Assembly (NCBI GenBank): GCA_018136815.1
Contig: CM030932.1
Coordinates: 2,835,019-2,899,018 of the forward strand
Direction of reading: 5' to 3'
DNA length: 64,000 bases
Origin: Isochrysis galbana
Lineage: Eukaryota; Haptophyta; Isochrysidales; Isochrysidaceae
Part shown: piece by piece, positions 18,533 through 28,500 of the stretch
Position numbering within the stretch: the first letter of the stretch is position 1
How the letters are laid out: each line of letters starts with the position of its first letter
Position numbers and translations under genes: made by a program
The notes under the pieces: generated by a model
What the model saw: the letters and a program-made list of their open reading frames with translations, nothing else
Database searches by the model: none
Told to the model about the DNA's origin: nothing

Positions 18533-21504
18533 AAAAAAAAAAACATCTGAAGATTCTGGGCTACACACCTACTAACCTAGGGTACTTCCCCATCCCTGAT
18601 ACCACCGCCCTTAATTTCCCTTTCCTCCACCTCCTCCCCTTCTCCCCTTCATTCCTTTGTCTTCGGTATCCGGGGTTCGGCTCGGGTGCGCTACCACGAG
18701 CCTGGTTCAGAGCGCGGGTTCCGGGCAGGCCTGTTATTGGTTAGTTGTCGTTGTGTGTCTGTTGGGTCGCGGGCGTGCTCGTCTCTTTCTCGCCCTTGCT
18801 GGCCGCTATCGCGTTTCGGTGGATTTATGTCCCGTCGAGGTGTATCTCGTCTCAGTCTTGTTCTGGTTCGGGTCTCTCGGCAGTTATATATGCCACCCCC
18901 AACGTGGTGGTCAGGGCTTGTAACTCTAGACTTGGTTCTAGCTTACCTCTTGCACCTAGTGTGAATATAGGGTATACATCGTTCATGTCGATCCTTTTCT
19001 TCGGCTGTCTGCCCATGCCTGCTTGGGCGGTCCTAGCCGAGTCTGTTGTACTCGCAAAAAGTAGTGCCTTGCTTAGCGTCGTGTACCTATCTATCGTTCT
19101 TATCAACACTGATTCCTCCGAGAATTCAATGCCATCGTAGTGTATCCTGTAAAAGTCTGTCAAAATATATCTCCACGCTAGAGTGTAGAGTATGGTGAGC
19201 GATCGCGGTGTTTCCCCCCCGGGGTGCATGAAAAGGTTATCTATGATTACCTCTTCCCTGCTTCTACCACTTCGGGGAGTGTACCTTGCCAGTTTGTCGA
19301 GCGTTTCGAAAATCTTGACTACCCTCGGGCATTCTCCCAAGTGGGTGGAAGATTCGTTAGACGCTTTGCACATGCGGCAGGTTTTGTCCCTATCCGCGAA
19401 CCGGTTGTATGTGCCTATCCTTCTGTGGGTTAGGTGCTTGAAGTGGAGGTGTGTATCTCTCGCCGTCATCATCGGGGATGTATATATTGTGGCTAGGTGC
19501 TCCCACGTGTTGTCGGGTGTCGGTAGCCGCCGTTTCCAATTCTCGGGCCCCGTTAGGCGTCTACGCTTTCCGTCCGTCTTCTGCATTGCTCGTGTAAGTT
19601 GTTCCACTCCCATTTTGTCCAGAGGGGTGTCTCCGTCTAGGGTATACTCGTCCGCTAGGGGGTATTCCAATCTCTTGTTTGATTTAAAGCCATCCCCCCA
19701 TTTTGCCGGTGGGGAGGGATCTAGCTGTTCGGGGGCTTTGTCGAGTCTTGCGCCGATTATGGGCGTACCTAGGTACGAGAGCTCCGCTTCATACCATTCG
19801 CCTTTGAGCTCGGCGAAGTAGCTGCCGTCTTGGGCTATGTGTAGTTTCGGGGTATGCTCTTCCGAGCCGCGATGTTCGCTGGTTTCCCGCCTCGTCGCCG
19901 AGGTCCCTGCATCCGTTGGGGCCGCCCGTGACGTCAACATCGTCTCGGCGTGATCTACAATGGCGCTCCATGATGCCAAGAATTTGTCTCTCGGGATATA
20001 TTCTCCCTGGAAGTGAATGTAAGTGTCATTGTTTCTAAGATATTGTTCACAATCCTCGCTACGGTAGGGCGATGTTGCGCCGAAGTCTGTAAATACGTTA
20101 TGTATGGTGTTGCAATCCAGCTTGTTCCATAGCTTCGCCCACGAGGGGTTCATTTTGGGCCCGGGGTGCGTCGGGCTGCCCCATATGGGTTGCGATAGTA
20201 AGCCTTCTCTACTCGTCTCTAGGGATGTTAGCTTGAGTGTGCGAATATTATTCAGCGCTCTCTTCCAGAACTCCGGGAGTTTGCTTGGGCCCGTTATCCC
20301 CTCGGTTAGCTTGCTCGTGTGTATCGTCGAGAGCACTGCTGCCCTCCCTATGTTTGTGCGGCAGAACCATGCGTCGAGCACTTGCTTCCATTGCGCCTGG
20401 CGGGCGTCCAGGTAGTTTAGGATCCATTTGGATTGTAGCGCTTTGACGTGGTTGTCCCAGTCCAGGAGGCCCAGCATATGTCCCCTGTACCCGGGTTAAT
20501 AGTATTATGTACGATAACTGTCTGTAGAGACTCCCATTTCGACCTATGTGAATAGTGAATCGCCGGAGGTTTGTGGAAAAGGTCGTGCCATATCGGGGAG
20601 CCCTGAGTTCCTTCCCGTGTGAATTCTTCCCTAAGGAATTTAATCCGTCTAAAATTCTCAAGCGCATGCTTCCAAAAGGCCGGGAGCGTGTTATTACCGC
20701 GAATGCTAGCCGTGAGGCTCTTCGAGTCGACCTTCGAAAAGACTGCCGATCGCCCTAAGGGGGTGCGGCTGAACCATTGATCTAGGACTGTTTTCCATTC
20801 CGCCATGGACGGGTTGAGGTACCGGATTATCCATATCGCTTGAAGCGCTCGCGTGTGTTCGGCCATGGGGAGTAGTCCAACCCCCAATAGGGGCCCGTCT
20901 TCGCTCGTCCCTACCCTGGGGTACGTCGGAAAAGTTATCCATTTTCTGCCCTCTTGCGAGGAGCCTAACTCGTCCGCTTGTAGTCGGGGGGACCTATCCC
21001 ATAGTATGGTTTGAACGTCCGAGTCTATGGCCTCCATGAACCACGCCGGAGGGGTGGACGTGGACAGCCAATATCTCGGCGCCCCGTATATTATGAAGTT
21101 CACTAGTAGCGTCCTTCCATGAATAGAGAGACTCGTCAATCCTTTCCATGCTGCGACCTTCTTCTTAAGCTTTGCGTAAAGCTTCTCCCAAAAGGAGTCA
21201 TTGTCTAGTCCTTCCCAGAATGGGACTCCTAGTATGGTAGCATATTCGCCCTCGCCGAGTGTTTTAAGATACGCTAGCGTCTCTGGGACCCGCGCCCCCG
21301 TTAGTGATCCCATTCGTATTAGTATGCTCTTGCTTTTGTTCACCCTAGCCCCGGTGGCGGCTCCGTAGCTTTCTAAAATGTGCATCGCCCTCTCCAATGA
21401 CTTGTAGGAGTTCGCCAAAATTTGCGTGTCGTCCGCGAACTGCGAAAGCCTTAACTCTCTAGGTCCTATCGTGATTCCCTTCATCTCAGGGTCGGCGTTG
21501 ACTA
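18533..21504 (-). mobile_element. 5'-truncated LINE, apparently a chimera of two copies
   Basis: The sense-strand 3' end is AGAATCTTCAGATG followed by eleven T (A run 18533-18543). The 3' UTR shares GGGGTTCGG and GGTTCAGAGCG blocks with the other LINE copies. The right end at about 21504 is a truncation abutting a Harbinger fragment. The ORF2 region contains the same protein segment twice in a row (see the coding entry), so two LINE copies seem to have been joined near 20480. Confidence 0.75.
18852..21504 (-). pseudogene. LINE ORF2 (reverse transcriptase to C-terminus), broken and partly duplicated
   Basis: The upstream frame (21504-20417) starts within the RT palm, with RLSQFADDTQIL (the FADD catalytic motif) followed by NKSKSILI and LGVPFWEG, all typical of LINE RT. 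It continues through the thumb to ALQAIWIIRYLNPSMAEWKTVLDQWFSRT. The next frame (20477-18852) begins again with ALQSKWILNYLDARQAQWKQ ... WFCRT, a homologous segment. It goes on to HFKHLTHRRIGTY, the zinc-finger-like CRMC-X(8)-HLGEC, and the terminal GMGRQPKKRIDMNDVYPIF. The N-terminal endonuclease and RT fingers are absent. The repeated segment with 50-60 percent identity shows that these are two different copies, not a simple duplication. Confidence 0.8.
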
Positions 21505-21649
21505 AGTAAGCGCGTCAGGCCTTCGGCCACTAGGAGAAAAGCTGCCGACAAAGTCATCCAAGGAGCGCTCCTCAAGCCGACGATCGACACAGAAGTTGTG
21601 CAGGCGTATGGCGGCACCTATGATGGAAGAGAGGTCGTAGAAGTTGAAC
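21505..21649 (-). pseudogene. C-terminal piece of a PIF/Harbinger-type transposase
   Basis: On the minus strand, starting at the TGAAC duplication, the translation is FNFYDLSSIIGAAIRLHNFC followed by VDRRLEERSLDDF and a stop near 21505. The pattern II-x-A-x-x-x-LHNFC is the hallmark C-terminal helix of DDE_4/Harbinger transposases. The preceding part lies on the other side of the LTR retrotransposon at 44707-45010. Confidence 0.7.
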
Positions 21650-22971
21650 TGTCGCATTCATCCTAGATGATGCGATTTCTAGGCTCTTATTTCCAGGTCC
21701 TTCGTCGTGCGGCCACACGGCGAAGCTCAGGTACATCTAGGTTGGTAGGGTTCGTCCCTAGCGATCTAGAATTCGAGTTCTTGTTTCGTTCCTTCTAGCC
21801 TGTTTGTCAGGTCTAGATTCCAGGTTTCCTCCTTTCGGGTAATCTTGACCCAAAGGAGCCAGGTCGCCTGCCACTCGCTGCGCGCTTGTCTCAGGCTCTC
21901 GAGTTACCTTGTGAAGGCTTGTTTAGCTTCTTGCAAGGCTTGTTGTTTCTTGTTGGGTTCCGGTTCTTTCTTGGGACCTGCTGACTTTCGTTGTTGTCCA
22001 GGCCTGTTCTTCGTAGGTTCTGCTTGGCCTGGTTAGGGTTTCGTTGAATCCCCGCGTTCGGCGTTTGGCGTTGGCGTTCGGAAATTTCCTCTCACATTCC
22101 CTAGGTCCGCTACCCTTGGCTTGTAGGTCCTTGCTTCTTTCTTCTCGGTCAAGGTTTTGGCGAGCGAGTCGGTTGCTCTAGCCGCTCGAGATTTGAGGTT
22201 TAATTTGCCATCTCCCCTTGGAGATCGGTGTAGGTTCGCTTCCTAGGTGAGGGAATCTTTCCCCTTGATGCAAGCTACATGCAAGCCTTGGCCCCTTTGG
22301 TGTTTCTTCCCCTTGGTTGCTACTCAGGGTTGTTCGTTAGAAGCGTCTAGAAGGTTCACGCTCAACGGCAAGATTTATTCGGTCGTGAAGACATCTCGTT
22401 GCGATCTGTATCCAAAGTGATCGCCGTGGTCGCGCGACATGACGCTCCCCTTCGGACTCTCCGCTACGTGGGAAGTTACAACGGAGACACGCTCCGGCCG
22501 TCGCTGCGGAGTCTCTCTCTCTCTCGCTCTCTCTCTCCGTCTCTCGCGACGTGTTTGAGTTATCGGTGATTTGGGGTCGCGGTTGCTTGATAATTTGCTT
22601 TGTTTGGGTGAATGATTCCGGTGTGTTCGTGGGTCGGTGTATCCTGTTGTTCTCAGCTCCGTTGTCCGTCGTTGTTCGCTGCGTCGCTGCACTCAAGCAG
22701 CTTAGGCTCCCTCCCTGAGGGAAGAGTTCTTTGTAGGTCTAACAATCTCTTACAACCCAACACACTAGGGCCGCTAGGAGCGCCTCGCCGCCCCACAGTC
22801 CTTCGTTCGCCGTTCGTTCCCTGTCCATACACCCGAATGGGGTTGCCCGACCCAGTCCAGAATTTCATTCACCCGACTCCCGGTGGGGAGGAGGGACAAA
22901 GCGCCGCGCTAGCCGCCGGTGCCGCTCGCGACGGAGTGGCTCAGAGCCCTCCGGTAGCGCTCGACCCGACA
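21650..22971 (+). repeat. 5' LTR (1322 bp)
   Basis: TGTCGCATTC...CGACCCGACA. The right border is set by the point where the 3' LTR copy leaves the internal sequence and enters flanking DNA (44706). It contains a CT-rich tract (about 22507-22540) of the kind often found at algal promoters and, in its last 135 bp, the ATG of Gag. Confidence 0.85.
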
Positions 22972-25554
22972 AGCACGAAATCTAAGCTCGCGTCCTCGGC
23001 CGCAGAGGAGGAACCTCTCAGGGAACCTTCTCTGCCCGCTGCAGCTTCTGTTCCCGTTGGATGTCCGAGTGATCCCACGGCCTCTGAGGCTGCACCAGTG
23101 GCACCCATCACTCCGGCTGCTATCTCCACGACTGGCTCCGATCAGCTCGTGGCGGATGGCGAGTCTTGGTCCGCTGCCCTCGGCACCCACCGGGTGCAAT
23201 CACAGCGGGCCATGGTGGAGCATGACCCTCTCCCGCATGAAGCCAACTTCAGCGTCGCTGAGTTGGCCCATGAGGTGGAGGAGGGTCCCCTCCCTCTGAT
23301 TCAATTTGACCCGCCTCCTCACCTTCGAGATGATGAGTCTGAGGTGGGTGAAGCTGAGGTGATCAGCTTCCGAAGCCCCGCCTACCGGGACTATGCCCCG
23401 CCGTCATCAAAAGGGGTCCTTGATCAAGAGATCACCCCGATCGAGACGGCCGCGGCGCGTCAGGATGCGGAAATGGCAAGGCTTCAGGCGGAGACCAACA
23501 CCCTAAAAGGGGCTGTGGAGCGCCTACACTCATCCCTTGCCGCGGCAGAGGCGAGGGAGGGGCTTCTCCGGGATCAAGTTGAAGCAGGGTTCAAAGCCCT
23601 GACTCAGCTACTCCAAGCCCGCCAAGAGCCCGCTTCAAGTCCGTCGATGGATCGGACCGAGGCGGCTGCGGATTCTGCTAGGCCGGTTCAGAGGGAACCA
23701 CCCATGGGCGAGCCTCCTGCTCTAGACCCAAAGGGCCACAGCTCTCCGGCTTCTAGGGTTCCACGGTCGGCGTACCCGACCTCTAAATCGGAATCCCGCC
23801 GCCAGGACCAAAGCCCTTACCGGGGCCCGACCCCGATGGTGCCACTTCGCCACCCTCGTGACCCCTGCCTCGCGGTGGGGATGGATGAGCGAGAGGCAGT
23901 TGTAAGCGAGTGGAAAAATCTCCTCGCCCTGCCTTCACGCGATCTGGCCGCCCTTTACCGCGACTCCGACGAGCACGAGCTCATCCACACCATTTTGAAG
24001 AGCAACCTCTCCCTGGCGGGCAACGTTTGGCATTGCCGAATTTTCATGGAGGAGGACCACTTGCTCAAATGGGTGCGTAGCCGCTTCTCAGCCGAGCAAA
24101 CCCTTCAGCATCAGGTCAGGATGGGCAAAGAGCTTTCGGAGCTCCGCTTCCCAAAGGCCCTCGCCTCCGATAACGTTCAAACCGCGGCGACAGCCTGGAA
24201 CGAATTTCGGCTAACTCTCATCAAGCCGTTGGAGCGGGCACTAGCGCTCGGCTGCGATCATCGCGAAATATTTACCTCCCTCCTCGCGGCAGCCGGAGCC
24301 AATTCCAGCGGCAATTCTCGCATCTTCGCCTTCCTCCTCGATCTAGTGGAGGACCGCGCCCTCGCTCTCAATCCTGTCCTCGCTGCTGACGTCCTTCTTC
24401 GCAAATGCGACGGGACCTTCGCAAACGGGGCCGATGGTTTCGCGAAAGACTCGGCGTCGATGGAGTGGGACCGCATGAGGGAGCGCGAGGCTGGCGCTGA
24501 TCTATGTGAGCTCAGCAAGAATTTGGTTCGCGCCTACATCCGCAAGCTTGGCGATTCCGCGGTTGACTCCACCAACGTGTGGGATCATCCAAACATGGCC
24601 CATGAGATCAACCAGAGGTTCGAAGAAATCATCCGGAACGATAAGGTTGATCCTCAGCGCGGCGTCGATAATGCTATTAAATTTGCGGAGGTGCTCGCGG
24701 AGACTCGTTTCCGCGTAGAGAACCACGAGCTAGGTCGGTCGGCGCTCTCGTGCGTCAACCTCTGCCAACGGTACCTCAGCCCTTACGAGCAGGCTCGGGT
24801 GAAGCGTCATCAATCCCGGCCCTCGACGAAGCAAACCGTGGCTAGCGTACGCACTAAAGCCTCAGGCGAGGCAAAGAACGAGACTTCCTCGTCCCAGAAG
24901 ACCGCTTCGACCACGGACATGGTTGCCGCCGTGCAGGCGGCCGTCCAAGCTACCGTGGCGGAAGCTCTTCGCGGACAGGGACATTCGCCTGCTTCGAAGC
25001 CTGATTATCGGGCTGCTGCACCGCCGGCAAGTTACCACTCCAACTCACCGTTGCCGGCTATACTGACCGATCCACCGGGTCGAAAGGGAGGCTCGTCTCG
25101 GCCGCCCAGCCGTCGCTGCGATCCGCCGGCGAACGGCCAAGGGCTACCGCCCGATTTGGGCGTATCCCGGTGGACGCCCGAGCTTTGGAATCGGGCCCGA
25201 GCCCGCTTCTGGGCCGTAGCAGGCTATGCCAAGCACCCAAGGGTCTCGGCGGCGCTAGCAAAGTGCCGACCGGCCGATAATTCAATGGAAACTCCACGAA
25301 CGGACGATATCAATAGGGGAATCTCCGAATGGACGAACGAAAACGGCTGTGCCTTCTGCGCTTTCCGACCTCACGCTCCTCCTGGCACTCCAGCCAGCGA
25401 AGCCTGGAAATATGGCACGGGAGACGGTGCTCACAACCCCGTCATCTGTCAGCCATATATTCGCTTTCTGTGTGAGGCTGGCTGCGGAGAGTGTGGATCG
25501 GACGAGCACATTCATAAGCTTCTTCGCTCGATGGTCCGGGTTAAGCCTCAGTAG
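22837..25554 (+). CDS. gag: retrotransposon Gag polyprotein
   Basis: 905 residues from the ATG at 22837 (MGLPDPVQNFIHPTPGG); the same start and length recur in the copy at 60356. The frame is open further upstream to 22612, but the copies share less there. The first 45 codons lie within the LTR. Order: acidic, Pro/Ser-rich N-terminus (1-200), a coiled coil near 205-260 (QDAEMARLQAE ... LRDQVEAGF), a Pro-rich linker, then an alpha-helical region of about 300 residues (from AVVSEWKNLLALP to FAEVLAETRF) that I take as capsid. The C-terminus has Cys/His residues spaced CAFC ... CQPYIRFLCEAGCGECGSDEH, a possible zinc-binding nucleocapsid substitute that is not the usual CCHC knuckle. It ends in CAG TAG, after which the frame stays open into Pol. 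Confidence 0.8.
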   Translation: MGLPDPVQNFIHPTPGGEEGQSAALAAGAARDGVAQSPPVALDPTSTKSKLASSAAEEEPLREPSLPAAASVPVGCPSDPTASEAAPVAPITPAAISTTGSDQLVADGESWSAALGTHRVQSQRAMVEHDPLPHEANFSVAELAHEVEEGPLPLIQFDPPPHLRDDESEVGEAEVISFRSPAYRDYAPPSSKGVLDQEITPIETAAARQDAEMARLQAETNTLKGAVERLHSSLAAAEAREGLLRDQVEAGFKALTQLLQARQEPASSPSMDRTEAAADSARPVQREPPMGEPPALDPKGHSSPASRVPRSAYPTSKSESRRQDQSPYRGPTPMVPLRHPRDPCLAVGMDEREAVVSEWKNLLALPSRDLAALYRDSDEHELIHTILKSNLSLAGNVWHCRIFMEEDHLLKWVRSRFSAEQTLQHQVRMGKELSELRFPKALASDNVQTAATAWNEFRLTLIKPLERALALGCDHREIFTSLLAAAGANSSGNSRIFAFLLDLVEDRALALNPVLAADVLLRKCDGTFANGADGFAKDSASMEWDRMREREAGADLCELSKNLVRAYIRKLGDSAVDSTNVWDHPNMAHEINQRFEEIIRNDKVDPQRGVDNAIKFAEVLAETRFRVENHELGRSALSCVNLCQRYLSPYEQARVKRHQSRPSTKQTVASVRTKASGEAKNETSSSQKTASTTDMVAAVQAAVQATVAEALRGQGHSPASKPDYRAAAPPASYHSNSPLPAILTDPPGRKGGSSRPPSRRCDPPANGQGLPPDLGVSRWTPELWNRARARFWAVAGYAKHPRVSAALAKCRPADNSMETPRTDDINRGISEWTNENGCAFCAFRPHAPPGTPASEAWKYGTGDGAHNPVICQPYIRFLCEAGCGECGSDEHIHKLLRSMVRVKPQ

Positions 25555-28500
25555 GGGTCCGGCGGGGTCCCCGTCCTTCAAACCCTGGCGGAGAACATCG
25601 CGGGCGGTGGGCCCGAACGCCACCACCACCATCCCGATCCGATCCCTACGCCGCTTGGGGAGAAGAGCTGTCAACGCGGCGATTCTCCCCCTGTCTCTAG
25701 CTCTATTCAGTCCTCGACGGTGGGAGCCGCCTCGCCGGCTGAAGCCCCCGCCGAACGGCTATCTCGGAAGCCGGAGTCGACACTTGACCCGGGCTCCTGG
25801 AAACAGGTTTGCCCCGGAGATCGTCGCGACCCGACTCTCCGAAATTCGTGTACGTCTACAAGTTCTTCTATTACTTCGCACGCTATTAGGATGTTAGGGG
25901 CTGATTCTCGCACGCTGCCCCTCTTGGAGTCTGTTTCTACGGATACTATGCTGTCATCGGTTCCTTCTAACTCTCCTAGGTCTTTCGACGCATCTTCATC
26001 CCTGGATTCACCCCCCGACGGCCCTGCCCAAGGGGGTGGGCTAGGTAGATTCGACGCGTCTTCGGTCTCTTCGTTTCGTAAACGAACAGTTGTGAAGCCC
26101 TCGAGGGCTGTCGACTCGGTATCATCTTCTGCTCTAGGTTCTATGGATAGGTCCGACGTGGCCGCTGCCGCGTACGAAAACGTTGTTGCTGCTTTACCTG
26201 TTTCTGCTCTTTCCCGGCGGGACCCCTCTGGAGACCTCTCTCCCAAGGGCCATAGCCGGAGCCGCTCTGCGGACGAATCGTCGTTGTCTACCGTAGGTTC
26301 TCGTGCTGTTGAGGCGGAGACTAGTGTCTCCTCTTCACCTCTCTCCCCGGTTCGTTATATTTCTCCGTCATCGTGTTCATTCTCTCGTCTCGAAGTTGCA
26401 CCTGTTCTCGTTTCTGACCTGGTTCCCGACCCGGAAGGGTCGGCTTCCGGGGTCGATGAAGTTGAAGGTTCCAAGGGAGCTGCGGCTTTCCGCGCTCACG
26501 CCGTGGTCACCCCAGACTCGGGAGACGCAGGGGCCGTCGATTACGATCTCTCGTCGCGCCCCACACGGACGCCGGCGTCTCCTCTTTCTCTCGGCTCTCC
26601 GGAGGATCCCTGTTCCAGGGATCGCCCGCCGGAGCCAACCCCCTTCAGGTCTAGCCCACCGAAACTTCAGGGCGACGACCCCCTCCCCCTGAATTCTACT
26701 GCCGAGGCCATCCACCGGATCGCCGTGGTTGGTTGTTCCTCGGCCGCCAAGTCTACTGAAGCTGCCCGCGCCCCTACGCGCGAGCTCCAAATGTTAGCCG
26801 CCTCCCGTGCCCGGGCTAGCGGTTCCTCCGTCATCTTGCCCCGCCATCTCGCCGAAGCTGCTCTAGCCTTGCGGCGGCCGCACGCGAGCACTCATTCATC
26901 ACCCTCTGCCGTACTGCCGACGCATTTTGACGAGCTTTGCGCTGAGTTAGCGGCGATCCACGACGCCGTGACGTTCGACGCGGCCGAGGGGATTCCTCCA
27001 CCCCGCGTTCTAGTCGTCGGTGAAGCTAGCGGGGTCGTGTCTTCGATGTTCCTACTCGCCGGAGCGCACGTCGCGACGTGCGATCTACGACCGTCGGAGA
27101 TCGACTACATTCCCCACTTCTGCGGAGATGCTCTTCACATTCAAAACCTCGGTTGGGACCTCGTGGTCGCGCATCCGCCGTGCACGTATTTGTCGGCGGT
27201 GAGTTGCCAGTGGCTCGATCGGGAGCCGGGACGACGCCAGGCTCTCGAATCCGCCGCTAGAGTCTTCCTCGCCATGGCAAGCGCCAACGCGCCTTTCGTT
27301 GCCGTCGAAAATCCTCGAATGCACGCGGAAGCCTCCGCCTTAGTCGGGGGGTTGCGACCGCGGCAGTTTGTGCAGCCGTGGCAGCACGGCACGGGCCATC
27401 AAAAAGCAACTGGCCTGTACCTGACGGCTTCACTCCCGCCCCTGCAGCCTTCGAAGATTGTCGAGGGACGTCTATCCGCGATGGCGGATCTATCGCCGTC
27501 GCCCCACCGTGGCGCCCTTCGCAGCCGCACCTGTGTGGGCATTGCCGGTGCAATGGCGGCCCAGTGGATGCCGGTCTTGCGCCGTTATGCGCGCGAAGCC
27601 AAGGCGTCGCGTTCGCTCGACTTCACGGTGGACTGGGCAATTTCCCAAGCCGCTGCCAGCTTGAGAGAACGCCCTTCGCTTTGCTCGACCGGCTTCGAAC
27701 TGGCTGAGCCGAGGACGGCTCTGGCTCGCTTCATGGAGGGGGGAGGCGAGGCAGCTTCTAGCTCTCACCTCACGCCTCCCAGCGGTACGCTAGTGTCCGA
27801 TTCGGTAGTCGTGATCTCAGACGCGGGCCCCGTTGCCGATGCGTCTCGCCTGCTCCATCGGAAGGACTCGGAAACCAACGCATCGCAAGACGGGACCGTG
27901 GCGGAAGTGGACTGCTTCACGCCGTGGGAGTGGCCCATAAGGGACCGCTCTACAACGCCAGGCCCTCCAAACACGGTGAAGAAGCGCCGCAGCAAGTGGC
28001 AGGTCTTCGATCGTGATGTAATTTCGGGGGTCCATCGGTGGCAGGATGTCACGCCTTCCATCGCCCAAGAAATCGCTGAGCAAGCGGCAGCTGCGGAGCC
28101 GTCGGAACCTTCCATCTTGTCTCGACTGGGCTCCCAAGGCATCAATGCACTATCTCCGAGCGCCTCCTTCACGGCTGGCGACGAGGGAGTGGCCGAACTG
28201 ACCAATTCGTTCGTAGCCGAAAGGCCACTCGAAACCTGGGATGTCGGGCCCGACTCGGGAGAAGATGACACGCCCGAGATGCCAGAACACCGGAGCATGC
28301 AGACCCTCGAGACCAAGCCCTCCGACGCCGCCGAAGGAGAGGGTACTCCACGGGCACTGTGTGGCGATGGGGGTGCCGCTAGGGGCCTCAGTGCGGCTGG
28401 TTTTTCCGAGTTGTCGAAGCTTCCGAAGACAGCCTTGCAAAAGTCCCTGGAGAAGGAATGGTCACGCCAAATGGATCAACCTCGGCATCCGACGGACCGT

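Noticed and set aside
25707-26246. Acidic 179-residue frame antisense to Pol
   Set aside because: A shadow of the Ser/Pro-rich Pol region; the sense frame contains conserved domains and the antisense frame has none.
27175-27183. Reading the HPPC motif as an N6-adenine methylase (DPPY/NPPF type, as in DIRS Dam domains)
   Set aside because: The Cys, the later VENP and the RSRT block fit the C5 family; no D/NPPY/F motif is present.
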